DNA of 64,000 bases from positions 186,001 to 250,000 of the forward strand of contig NZ_JALGBX010000008.1 of the NCBI RefSeq assembly GCF_022808175.1, read 5' to 3'. The position numbers were made by a program, and so were the translations under genes. Under the pieces are notes generated by a model that did not search any database, was not told where the DNA came from, and worked only from the letters and a program-made list of their open reading frames with translations. Positions 26,427 to 34,632 of the stretch are shown in pieces; the first letter of the stretch is position 1; the number at the start of each line of letters is the position of its first letter. The stretch comes from Streptomyces sp. AP-93 (lineage in GTDB: Bacteria; Actinomycetota; Actinomycetes; Streptomycetales; Streptomycetaceae).

Positions 26427-28580
26427 CTAAACGCCGCGCGCGCCCGGGGGTGCCGTACGGGTTCCCACCGCCCCCCGCACCGCCCCCAGCAGGGCGTTCG
26501 CCCGCGGTGAGGCGGCCAGTGCCTCCAGGGTCAGCGGCCGGCCCTCCGCGTCGGCGACCGGGAGCCGCCAGTTGGGGTACTGGTCCCAGGTGCCGGGCAG
26601 GTTCTGCGGCCGCCGGTCCCCCACCGCGTCGGGCAGCCAGACCCCGACCAGCCGGGCCGGAGTGCGCAGCAGGAACCCGTACAGGGACCGTACGGCGGCC
26701 TCCTCGCCCTTGGTGTCGAGCCCGAGGTCCTCCAGTACGTCCAGCCAGCGCGCGGTGTCGGCGGCGTCCTCGGCGCGCTCCCGCTCCGCCGGGCGGGTCA
26801 GCAGGCCCAGCCGGTCGCGCAGTTCCACGTGGGAGCCGGCCAGTTTGGCGGCCGTGGGGGGCAGATCGTGGGTGGTCACGGTGGCCAGGCAGTCGGCCCG
26901 CCAGCGCTCCGCCTCCAGCGGCTCCCCGTCCCCGCCCCAGTCCCGCTCGAACCAGAGCACCGAGGTGCCCAGCACCCCGCGCCGGGCCAGCGCCTGACGG
27001 ACCCCCGGCTGCACGGTGCCGAGGTCCTCGCCGATGACCAGGGCCCCCGCCCGGTGGGCCTCCAGGACCAGCAGGGCGAGCATCGCCTCCCCGTCGTACG
27101 AGACGTACGCGCCTTCGGCGGGCGGGGCCCCTTCCGGGATCCACCAGAGCCGGAACAGTCCCATGACGTGGTCGATGCGCAGGGCGCCGGCGTACCGGAA
27201 CACCCCCCGCAGCAGGGCCCGCAGCGGCGCGTACCCGGTGGCGGCCAGCCGGTCCGGCCGCCACGGGGGCAGCCCCCAGTCCTGGCCGCGTGCGTTGAAG
27301 GCGTCCGGCGGGGCGCCGACGCAGACGCCGCGGGCGTAGTGGGGGACGGCTCCGAAGGGGGCTCCGGTGGCGTCCGAGCCCTCCGGATGCACCCCGACGG
27401 CCAGGTCGTGCACGATGCCGACCGCCATCCCGGCCTCCTTGGCGGCCCGCTGGGCGGCGGCGAGCTGGGCGTCGGTGAGCCAGACCAGCCAGCGGTGGAA
27501 GTCGGCCCGCACCTTCGGGTCCTCCCCGGCGTGCCCGGCGCACCAGACGGCGTGCCGGTCCAGCTCCTCACCCTGCGCGGCGCGGAACTCCCGGTAGGCC
27601 GCCTCCCGTTCGGGGCTGCGCGGGACGGCGTACAGCAGCTCCAGGGCGGCCTGCTTGAGGGACCAGACGGCGTCCCGGTCGATCAGCGCCCCCTTCTCCA
27701 GCACCTCGCGCCGCAACTGCGCTCCCCGGTCGGCCAGTTCCGCGAGGGCGGCCCGGTCCGGGCAGTCGGCGTACTCGGGGACGTCCTCGATCCGCAGGTG
27801 CACCGGGTCGGGGAAGCGGCGCGAGGACGGCCGGTAGGGGGAGGGGTCGGTCGGGGTGCCGGGGACGGCCGCGTGCAGCGGGTTGACCTGGACGAAGCCG
27901 GCTCCGTGGACGCGGCCCGCCCAGCGCGCCAGCTCCGCCAGGTCGCCCAGGTCGCCCATGCCCCAGGAGCGTTCGGAGAGCACCGAGTAGAGCTGGACGA
28001 GCAGCCCGTGCGTGCGCTCGGGCGCCGCCGGGGCCCGGTCGGGGGCCACGATCAGGGTGGCGGTGGCGGTGCGGCCGTCGGGGGCCTGCGCGTGGATCCG
28101 GTGCACGCCGAGCGGCGGCTCGCCCGCGCCGGCCGCGCTCCAGGCCACCGGCGGCTCCTGGGGGGCCGTGCGTCCCGCCGCCTGCGGCGGGCCGTGGTCC
28201 TCCGCCTGCGGCAGGCCGTGGTCCTCCGCCCTCGGCAGGCCGTGGTCCTCCCCCTGCGGCAGGCCGTGGCCCTCCCCCTGCGGCAGGCCGCCCTCCTCCG
28301 CCTCCAGCAGGGTCCGGGTCCCCGGCGGGAGCGTGCCCAGCTCCACGGGCGGCCGGGACCCGGCCCACCACACCAGCACGCGCGGCAACAGCCGGTGCGC
28401 CGCGTCGTGTTCGGCTGCGGCCAGGTCCGCCCGTACGGACTCCGGGGTGTCCGTGTTCACCCCCAGCTGCCGCAGTACGGCGGCGACGGTGGCCTCCGGG
28501 ACCCGCAGGGTGACGTCCTCGGCGGGCTGGTAGGTGGTGGCGACTCCGTACAGGGCCGCGAGCCGGGCGAGGTCGTCCAT
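26427..28580 (-). CDS. malQ: 4-alpha-glucanotransferase (amylomaltase)
   Basis: 717 residues, GH77. Transfers alpha-1,4-glucan segments in glycogen/maltodextrin metabolism, in the cytoplasm. Core motifs are RSWGMGDLGDLAELARWAGR, the DPSPYRPSSRRFPDP block, RIDHVMGLFRLWW with the nucleophile Asp, VIGEDLGTV with the acid/base Glu, and TTHDLPP with the stabilising Asp. An N-terminal extension typical of actinobacterial MalQ precedes the barrel. Odd: five 8-residue repeats (units like EDHGLPQA) encoded by a 24-bp minisatellite at 28181-28300 are inserted in this extension. The start ATG at 28580 lies 21 bp after the stop of an unrelated small gene in the same direction. Confidence 0.95.
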   Translation of the reverse strand: MDDLARLAALYGVATTYQPAEDVTLRVPEATVAAVLRQLGVNTDTPESVRADLAAAEHDAAHRLLPRVLVWWAGSRPPVELGTLPPGTRTLLEAEEGGLPQGEGHGLPQGEDHGLPRAEDHGLPQAEDHGPPQAAGRTAPQEPPVAWSAAGAGEPPLGVHRIHAQAPDGRTATATLIVAPDRAPAAPERTHGLLVQLYSVLSERSWGMGDLGDLAELARWAGRVHGAGFVQVNPLHAAVPGTPTDPSPYRPSSRRFPDPVHLRIEDVPEYADCPDRAALAELADRGAQLRREVLEKGALIDRDAVWSLKQAALELLYAVPRSPEREAAYREFRAAQGEELDRHAVWCAGHAGEDPKVRADFHRWLVWLTDAQLAAAQRAAKEAGMAVGIVHDLAVGVHPEGSDATGAPFGAVPHYARGVCVGAPPDAFNARGQDWGLPPWRPDRLAATGYAPLRALLRGVFRYAGALRIDHVMGLFRLWWIPEGAPPAEGAYVSYDGEAMLALLVLEAHRAGALVIGEDLGTVQPGVRQALARRGVLGTSVLWFERDWGGDGEPLEAERWRADCLATVTTHDLPPTAAKLAGSHVELRDRLGLLTRPAERERAEDAADTARWLDVLEDLGLDTKGEEAAVRSLYGFLLRTPARLVGVWLPDAVGDRRPQNLPGTWDQYPNWRLPVADAEGRPLTLEALAASPRANALLGAVRGAVGTRTAPPGARGV
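28181..28300. repeat. 24-bp in-frame minisatellite within malQ
   Basis: Five tandem 24-bp units (CCTGCGGCAGGCCGTGGTCC plus four bases, with minor changes) at 28181, 28205, 28229, 28253 and 28277. Each encodes eight residues, so copy changes keep the malQ frame. Confidence 0.9.
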
Positions 28581-28601
28581 CAGGTTCCTTTTCCTTGTCG
28601 T

Positions 28602-28868
28602 CTAGTCACCCGCGGCGGCGGCCGCGGCTTGGGTGGTCGGCTCGCTGGTCAGCGGGGCCTCGCAGGCGAGCGGGGGCTCACTGGTCAACGGCGCGTGCGC
28701 GGCGTCGGCGAGCGACGGCTCGCTGGTGAGGGGCCGTTCGTCTGGTCCGGACTGCGCCGGCAGGTGGGCGAGCGGCGGACGCCGTTTCGGGGTGGACACC
28801 GCGGATATGACGGTCGTGGGGATGGCGGCGACGGTGGTGTTCTCGGTTTTCACGGCCTTGGTGTTCAT
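28602..28868 (-). CDS. Small hypothetical protein with PLTSEP repeats
   Basis: 88 residues, no family recognised. The N-terminal part (MNTKAVKTENTTVAAIPTTV) is Thr/Val-rich; the C-terminal half repeats PLTSEP three times (in DERPLTSEPSLAD, AHAPLTSEPPLAC, EAPLTSEPTTQ) and ends in an Ala run. One Cys. The start is firm: AAGGAG lies ten bases before the ATG. It is the first gene upstream of malQ in the same direction (21-bp gap), so co-transcription is plausible. No signal peptide or membrane helix is evident. Disordered protein or peptide precursor are both possible; no modifying enzymes are nearby. Confidence 0.6.
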   Translation of the reverse strand: MNTKAVKTENTTVAAIPTTVISAVSTPKRRPPLAHLPAQSGPDERPLTSEPSLADAAHAPLTSEPPLACEAPLTSEPTTQAAAAAAGD

Positions 28869-29265
28869 CGGCAGGCACTCCTTCGTACGTGAGGATCGAT
28901 CAGGACCCGTGGACGGCTCCCACTGTGTCGGTCCGTGCGCCGTTCGCGCACCACCGACAGCGGAAATCCTCCTGTGTGGTCCGTGAATCCGTCATAAATG
29001 CCTGCGTTCGGGCCGTGCGCGGGAGGGGTTGCGGGGCTCCGCGCCGATCACCGCACGTGGGGAGGGATCGCCCCGGCGTGCGGGATCGTCGGGAACACCC
29101 TCCGGCGCGCCGCCCGGAGAACATCCCAGCCATACCCAGTCGGCGGCACCGCATTCCTGGCCGATCCCGGTCAGATCACCCGCCGCCGTTGACACCCTGG
29201 CCGTACGGATGGTGGGCTCTGGCTCGTTCGTACGAGCGGGGGACGACTCGGGACGGGGTGGCTCC
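28869..29265. other. Gene-free divergent intergenic region
   Basis: About 400 bp between the divergent small gene and the GH84 gene. It should carry both promoters, but no hexamer pair stands out. I looked for the DasR-like palindrome (TGGTCTAGACCA type) expected for aminosugar genes and did not see it. The GH84 frame stays open upstream through much of this segment, without a ribosome site. Confidence 0.5.
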
Positions 29266-32200
29266 GTGCAGATCAGGGGCAGCAAGCGGGCCACGGCCAC
29301 CGCCGCGGCGGTCGCCGCCATCGGTGCACTGCTGAGCGGCTCGGCGGCGGTGGGTCCCCCCACCGCCTTCACCGCGCCCACCTCGCCGGACGCACCGAAC
29401 ACACCGGACGCCCCCGCGCCGGACGCTGCCGCGGCTCCCGCGGCGCTGCGCGACCCAGCCCCCGTATCCGCCCCCGTGCTCGCCCCCGGCTCCGATCCGG
29501 CGCGCGCCGCCGCCGCGGGGCCCGCGGTGTATCCCCGGCCGCAGTCGACGGTCTTCGACCCGGCGCGCGCGGTGCCGCTGGGCACCGAGGCCGTACTGGT
29601 GCTGCCCGCCGGCGTGGACCCGTACGCCGCCCAGCTGGTGCGCGACGCCCTGCGCGGGGCGGGCGTACGGACCCTGCACGAGCGGGCCGACGGGGAACCG
29701 CTGCCCGGTGCGGGACCCGTCGTACGGCTCCAGGGGCAGCACGACGGGAACACGGAGCGGGCGCTGCGGGCCCTGGGCGCGGACGCGGCCGGCGACCTGC
29801 CGGCCGGCGGCTACCGGCTGGCGGTGGGCCGCACCGAGGGGCGGGACACGGTCGCGCTGGCGGGCGTGGGCGAGGACGGGCTGTTCCACGCGGCGCAGAC
29901 GCTGCGTCAACTACTTACCCAGGGCGGCGGGAAGGTGCCCGGCGTCCTCGTACGGGACTGGCCGTCCGCCCCGGTGCGCGGGATCACGGAGGGGTTCTAC
30001 GGCACTCCGTGGACGGCCGCCCAGCGGCTCGAGCAGGTGGAGTTCATGGGCCGCACCAAGCTGAACCGGCTGCTGCTCGCGCCCGGTGACGACCCGTACC
30101 GGACCACGCAGTGGCGCAGCGACTACCCGGCGCCCGGGGCGGCGGAACTGCGGGAGCTGGCCGACCGGGCGCGGGCCAACAAGGTGGTGCTCGCCTGGGC
30201 GGTGGCGCCCGGGCAGTCGATGTGCCTGGCCTCCTCGGCCGACCGGGCGGCGCTCGCCCGCAAGCTGGACGCCATGTGGGACCTCGGATTCCGGGCGTTC
30301 CAGGTGCAGTTCCAGGACGTCAGCTACACCGAGTGGGGCTGCCGCGCCGACCGGGAGCGCTACGGCAAGGGCCCGGCGGCGGCAGCGAAGGCGCACGCGG
30401 AGGTCGCGGGCGAGCTGGCCGCGCACCTGGCCCGGCGCTATCCGGGGGCTCCCGCGCTGTCGCTGCTGCCGACGGAGTACTACCAGGAGGGCGCGACGCC
30501 CTACCGGACGGCGCTGGCCGCGGCCCTGGACGACCGGGTGGAGGTGGCCTGGACGGGCGTCGGCGTGCTGCCGCGCACGATCACCGGCAACGAGATGAAC
30601 GGGGCGCGGTCGGCGCTCGGGCAGCACCCGCTGGTCACCATGGACAACTACCCGGTCAACGACTGGGATCCGGGCCGGATCTTCCTCGGCCCGTACGCGG
30701 GACGGGACCCGGTGGTCGCGGGCGGTTCGGCGGCCGTACTGGCCAACGCGATGCCCCAGGGCACGCTGTCGCGCATCCCGCTGTTCACCGCGGCGGACTT
30801 CACGTGGAACCCGCGCGGCTACCGGGCCGCCGACTCCTGGGCGGCGGCCGTGGCCTCGCTCGCCGGACCCGACCCCCAGGCCAGGGAGGCCTTGGCCGCG
30901 CTGGCCGCCAACAACGCCTCCTCCGGCCTCGCCCAGCCCGAATCCGCCTACCTGGTCCCCCTCATGGAGGGGTTCTGGCGGGCCCGGAGCTCCGGCGACC
31001 CGGCCGCGGGCGAGCGGCTGCGCGCCGCCTTCCGCGTGCTGCGGGGCGCCCCGGACCAGTTGCCCGCACTCGCCGGGGAGGCGGGGCCCTGGCTGTCGCG
31101 GCTCGCGCGCTACGGGGCCGCCGGAGAACTGGCGCTCGACGTCCTCCAGGCGCAGGCCCGCGGGGACGGGGCGGCGGCCTGGCGGGCCTCGCAGGCCTTC
31201 ACCGCCGCCCGCGCGGCGCTGTCCGGGGCGGACGGGCCGGAAGCCGCCCGGGTCGACAAGGCGGTGCTGGACCCCTTCCTGGCGCGGGCCGCGGCCGAGG
31301 CCGACGCGTGGACGGGCGCGGCCCGCGCGCCGGGCACGGTGACCCGGCAGACCGACGCGTGGACGGTCGAGCTGTCCGGTGCCCGGCCGGTGTCGGTGGT
31401 GACCGTGATGACCGACCCGCTGCCGCCCGGCAGCCGGGGCGCCGTGATCGAGGCCCACGTACCGGGAGAGGGCTGGCGCAAGGTCGCGGACGCGGCGGCG
31501 TCGGGCTGGACCCAGGCGGACGTGGGCGGCCTACGGGCCGACGCGGTCCGGCTCGTCTGGTCGGGCCCGGCTCCGGCCGTGCACAGCGTGGTCCCGTGGA
31601 CGGCGGACGGCCCGGAGGCCCGCTTCGAGCTGGCGCAGAGCGTGGACGCGGAGATCGGCGGGGCCCCGCAGCGGATCCCGGCGGAACTGTCCGCGCTGCG
31701 TCCCGGCGAGGTCCGCGGGCCCCTGTCGGCGACGCCGCCGCCGGGGATCTCGGTACGTCTGCCGGAGACTGCCGCGGCCGCGCGCGGTACGACGGCGACC
31801 GTCCCGGTGGAGGTCACGGTCGCCGCGGGCACGGCGCCGGGCACCTACGAGGTTCCGGTCACCTTCGGCTCCGAGACGCACACGCTGAAGGTCCGTGCCC
31901 ATCCGCGCACGGCCGGCCCGAACCTGCTGCGCTCCGCGGTGGCCTCTTCCTCGGCCGACGAGACCCCGGCGTTCCCCGCGTCGGGGGCGCTGGACGATTC
32001 CCCGGCCACCCGCTGGTCCTCGCCCGCGGCCGACGGGGCCTGGTGGCAGGCGGAGCTGCCGGCTCCGGCGCGGATCGGGCTGCTGCGGCTGCGCTGGCAG
32101 GAGGCGTACCCGTCCCGGTTCCGGGTGGAGACCTCGGCGGACGGTGTCACCTGGCATCCGTCGGCGACGGTCGCGTCCCGCGGCGGGGTGGACTCCGTCC

Positions 32201-32316
32201 ACTTGGACCCGGTGGCCGCCCCGGCCCGCTTCGTCCGGGTCACCTGCGAGACCCGCGCCACCCGCTACGGCTGCAGCCTGCTCGGAGCCGAAGCCTTCGC
32301 GGTGGCCCCTCAGTAA
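29266..32316 (+). CDS. Secreted GH84-type beta-N-acetylglucosaminidase-like glycosidase
   Basis: 1016 residues. Signal region (VQIRGSKRATATAAAVAAIG) and Ala/Pro-rich linker, then a GH20b-like N-domain (YPRPQSTVFDPARAVPLG), the GH84 barrel starting at GITEGFYGTPWTAAQRLEQV, a helical domain, and a C-terminal discoidin-like (F5/8) carbohydrate-binding domain (DSPATRWSSPAADGAWWQAE; YPSRFRVETSADGVTWHPSA). In GH84 enzymes two adjacent Asp do catalysis; here the site reads FQDVSY, Gln350-Asp351, so the acetamido-orienting Asp is replaced. Acid/base Asp retained. The GTG at 29266 is favoured for its signal peptide. Probably acts outside the cell on GlcNAc-containing glycans; exact activity uncertain because of the Gln. 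Confidence 0.8.
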   Translation: MQIRGSKRATATAAAVAAIGALLSGSAAVGPPTAFTAPTSPDAPNTPDAPAPDAAAAPAALRDPAPVSAPVLAPGSDPARAAAAGPAVYPRPQSTVFDPARAVPLGTEAVLVLPAGVDPYAAQLVRDALRGAGVRTLHERADGEPLPGAGPVVRLQGQHDGNTERALRALGADAAGDLPAGGYRLAVGRTEGRDTVALAGVGEDGLFHAAQTLRQLLTQGGGKVPGVLVRDWPSAPVRGITEGFYGTPWTAAQRLEQVEFMGRTKLNRLLLAPGDDPYRTTQWRSDYPAPGAAELRELADRARANKVVLAWAVAPGQSMCLASSADRAALARKLDAMWDLGFRAFQVQFQDVSYTEWGCRADRERYGKGPAAAAKAHAEVAGELAAHLARRYPGAPALSLLPTEYYQEGATPYRTALAAALDDRVEVAWTGVGVLPRTITGNEMNGARSALGQHPLVTMDNYPVNDWDPGRIFLGPYAGRDPVVAGGSAAVLANAMPQGTLSRIPLFTAADFTWNPRGYRAADSWAAAVASLAGPDPQAREALAALAANNASSGLAQPESAYLVPLMEGFWRARSSGDPAAGERLRAAFRVLRGAPDQLPALAGEAGPWLSRLARYGAAGELALDVLQAQARGDGAAAWRASQAFTAARAALSGADGPEAARVDKAVLDPFLARAAAEADAWTGAARAPGTVTRQTDAWTVELSGARPVSVVTVMTDPLPPGSRGAVIEAHVPGEGWRKVADAAASGWTQADVGGLRADAVRLVWSGPAPAVHSVVPWTADGPEARFELAQSVDAEIGGAPQRIPAELSALRPGEVRGPLSATPPPGISVRLPETAAAARGTTATVPVEVTVAAGTAPGTYEVPVTFGSETHTLKVRAHPRTAGPNLLRSAVASSSADETPAFPASGALDDSPATRWSSPAADGAWWQAELPAPARIGLLRLRWQEAYPSRFRVETSADGVTWHPSATVASRGGVDSVHLDPVAAPARFVRVTCETRATRYGCSLLGAEAFAVAPQ

Positions 32317-32532
32317 CCCTGCGGGGCTGGTCCCCTACCCACCCTTCCCCCGTTCCCCGGGGCTCCGCCCCGGACCCCGCTCCTCAAACGCCGGAGGGGC
32401 TGGATTTTCGCCGGCGTCAGCCACATCCAGCCTCGCCGGCGTTTGAGGCGCGGGGTCCGGGGCGGAGCCCCAGGGGGTCCGGGCGCAGCCCGGGGAACGG
32501 GCGAAGGGCGGGGAGGGGACTTCGCCCCGCGC
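32317..32532. repeat. Intergenic inverted repeat, copy C
   Basis: The most complete copy. Outer arms: GGGCGAAGGGCGGGGAGGGG at the right against a complementary CCCCTACCCACCCTTCCCCC at the left. Middle arms are GGGGCTCCGCCCC/GGGGCGGAGCCCC and the core CCTCAAACGCCGG / CCGGCGTTTGAGG. Lies between the convergent GH84 and HNH genes. Confidence 0.88.
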
Positions 32533-32568
32533 AGCGGCACGTTCGAAGGCGGAGCCCCGCTCAGGGGG

Positions 32569-33123
32569 CTACGACGCGACCGCCGCGGCAGCGACCGGGA
32601 CCCCGATGCGATCCAGCGCATCCTCCGCCCCGTACGGCTGGAGATACGGCATCCAGCACGGATCCCGGTGCCCCGTCCCGATGATCCGCCAGGCCAGCCC
32701 GGACGGCGGAGCCGGCTGGTGCCGCAGCCGCCAGCCGAGGTCGACGAGGTGCCGGTCGGCCTTGACGTGGTTGCAGCGACGGCACGCGGCGACGACGTTG
32801 TCCCAGGCGTGCTGCCCGCCCCGGCTGCGCGGGACGACATGGTCGACACTGGTGGCGACGGCCCCGCAGTACATGCAGCGGCCGCCGTCCCGGGCGAACA
32901 GCGCGCGGCGGGTGAGTGGAACGGGCCCCCGGTAGGGGACCCGCACGAAGCGCTTGAGCCGAACCACGCTGGGCGCGGGGACGGCCCTTGTCGCGCTGTG
33001 CAGAAAGGCGCCGGATTCTTCCAGGGAGACGGCTTTGTTCTCCAGGACGAGGACGAGCGCGCGACGGAGCGGTACGACGCCGAGGGGCTCGTACGACGCG
33101 TTGAGGACCAGGACGTGCGGCAC
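32569..33123 (-). CDS. HNH endonuclease-domain protein
   Basis: 184 residues. An N-terminal region conserved in actinobacterial HNH proteins (MPHVLVLNASYEPLGVVPLR) precedes the HNH nuclease at residues ~80-130: structural CxxC (GGRCMYCG), the first catalytic His in SVDHVVPRSRGG, Asn in AWDNVVAACRRCNHVKADR with a second CxxC. Intact, so probably an active metal-dependent nuclease, though no phage, restriction or intein context is present. Found as a stand-alone core gene in many streptomycetes. Convergent with GH84, divergent from mscS across 260 bp. Confidence 0.9.
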   Translation of the reverse strand: MPHVLVLNASYEPLGVVPLRRALVLVLENKAVSLEESGAFLHSATRAVPAPSVVRLKRFVRVPYRGPVPLTRRALFARDGGRCMYCGAVATSVDHVVPRSRGGQHAWDNVVAACRRCNHVKADRHLVDLGWRLRHQPAPPSGLAWRIIGTGHRDPCWMPYLQPYGAEDALDRIGVPVAAAAVAS

Positions 33124-33384
33124 GGACTGCCTCCTATAACGCCGGCGGCGCGTGGCTCGCGCCGGGACGATCTGTTTTCCAGTCTCCCCTTACGGCTGGT
33201 CGAAGCGCCACCACGCGCCCGTAACGGGTCCGGGGTGTTTTCGACCACACCCGTTTCATCCCCGCGTGAGTCTGGTCTCTCCCTCGAACACGGCAACAAG
33301 TCAGGCCGAGTGCCCCGTTAGGGTGGATGGTCTGCCCGCCCCACCCCTTCCGCGGGCAGGACGCTATATCTGGAGGTTCCCGCC

Positions 33385-34482
33385 GTGCCCAGGCCTGCCG
33401 CACTGCTCCCGCTCGCAGCCGACAACCCGGACGCGTCCCAAACGATCAGAGAAACCCACGAGAGCGTCACGAACGCCGCCAGTTTCATAGAGGAGAACTG
33501 GGCCGGATGGCTGTACCTGGGCCTGCGGATCCTCCTCATCCTGGTCATCGCCTTCGCCCTGCGCTCGGTGGTCCGCAAATCGCTGACCAAGCTGATCACC
33601 CGGATGAACCGCGGCGCCGATGCCGTCGAGGGCACGGCCCTGAGCGGGCTGCTGGTCAACGCCGAACGACGCCGGCAGCGGTCCGAGGCCATCGGTTCCG
33701 TGCTGCGCTCGGTGGCCTCGTTCCTGATCCTCGGCACGGCGGGACTGATGGTGCTCGGCGCGCTCGACATCAATCTGGGACCGCTGCTGGCGAGCGCCGG
33801 TGTGGCGGGTGTGGCGATCGGTTTCGGCGCCCGGAACCTGGTCACGGACTTCCTCTCCGGCGTGTTCATGATCCTTGAGGACCAGTACGGCGTCGGCGAC
33901 AAGATCGACGCCGGTGTGGCCTCCGGCGAGGTCGTCGAGGTGGGCCTGCGCGTCACCAAGCTGCGCGGCGACAACGGCGAGATCTGGTACGTCCGCAACG
34001 GCGAGATCAAGCGGATCGGCAACCTCAGCCAGGGCTGGGCCACGGCGAACGTGGCGGTGCAGGTCAAGCCGACCGAGAGCCTCTCCCACATCCGCGAGGT
34101 GATCAAGGGGATCGCCGACACCATGGCCAAGGAGTCCCCGTGGGACGAGCGGCTGTGGGGTCCGGTGGAGGTGCTGGGACTGGACGAGGTGCTGCTGGCC
34201 TCCATGTCGGTGTCGGTGTCGGCGAAGACGATGCCGGGCCAGCAGTTCTCCGTGGAGCGCGAGCTGCGCTGGCGGATCAAGGACGCCTTCGACGCCGCGG
34301 GCATCGGGATCGTCGGGGGCCTGCCGGCGCCCGAGGAGGAAGCGGCCCCGGCCGACCCCTCGGCGTCCGTCGCCCCGCCGTCGGCGCTGGCGAACCCGAC
34401 GTCCCCGCAGTCCCTGGCCACCGCGGAGATCCCGCAGCCGGCCGCGGGCGGCTCGGCCTCCGGCCCGCGCATCACGAAGTAG
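33385..34482 (+). CDS. MscS-type mechanosensitive channel
   Basis: 365 residues. Three membrane helices: ~35-58 (LYLGLRILLILVIAFAL), ~110-130 (SVASFLILGTAGLMVLGAL) and the pore-lining TM3 GVAGVAIGFGARNLVTDFLS, which has the Gly/Ala-rich MscS pattern. The soluble beta domain follows (VGDKIDAGVASGEVVEVGLR, WYVRNGEIKRIGN) and then a Pro/Ala-rich tail. Releases osmolytes on hypo-osmotic shock. GTG at 33385 has GGAGG at 33372-33376. Monocistronic, closed by a hairpin at 34517. Confidence 0.93.
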   Translation: MPRPAALLPLAADNPDASQTIRETHESVTNAASFIEENWAGWLYLGLRILLILVIAFALRSVVRKSLTKLITRMNRGADAVEGTALSGLLVNAERRRQRSEAIGSVLRSVASFLILGTAGLMVLGALDINLGPLLASAGVAGVAIGFGARNLVTDFLSGVFMILEDQYGVGDKIDAGVASGEVVEVGLRVTKLRGDNGEIWYVRNGEIKRIGNLSQGWATANVAVQVKPTESLSHIREVIKGIADTMAKESPWDERLWGPVEVLGLDEVLLASMSVSVSAKTMPGQQFSVERELRWRIKDAFDAAGIGIVGGLPAPEEEAAPADPSASVAPPSALANPTSPQSLATAEIPQPAAGGSASGPRITK

Positions 34483-34516
34483 CGCCCGCCACGCGCGAAC
34501 CCGCACCCGTACGCCG

Positions 34517-34547
34517 CTGCCCCCGTAGGTCCAACCTGCGGGGGCAG
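34517..34547 (+). terminator. Terminator after mscS
   Basis: CTGCCCCCGtAGGT (34517-34530) pairs with ACCTgCGGGGGCAG (34534-34547) with a 3-base loop; outer GTAC bases extend it. Confidence 0.85.
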
Positions 34548-34585
34548 TGGTGTACGCAGTGCCATTGACACGAGCGACCCACCAA

Positions 34586-34600
34586 TAGGAAACTTACCTA
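34586..34600 (+). promoter_or_regulatory. ROK-type operator next to a TTGACA box
   Basis: TAGGAAACTTACCTA is nearly palindromic and close to the AGGAAAGTTTCCT-type sites bound by CsnR and related Streptomyces ROK repressors. A TTGACA (34565-34570) lies 15 bp before it, so the operator would overlap the -10 region of the ROK gene 33 bp downstream. Autoregulation and control of the following sugar operon are likely. Confidence 0.65.
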
Positions 34601-34632
34601 ACAGTTCACCCCGGTGAGAGAGAAGTCACCCC

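Noticed and set aside
28181..28300. Tandem units that could be taken for a CRISPR array
   Set aside because: Units are contiguous without unique spacers, lie inside malQ, keep its frame, and no cas genes are nearby.
28602..28868. PLTSEP-repeat protein as a confirmed RiPP precursor
   Set aside because: No maturation enzyme, exporter or recognition leader is nearby; kept only as an open possibility.
28869..29265. DasR site controlling the GH84 gene
   Set aside because: No TGGTCTAGACCA-like palindrome could be found in this intergenic region.
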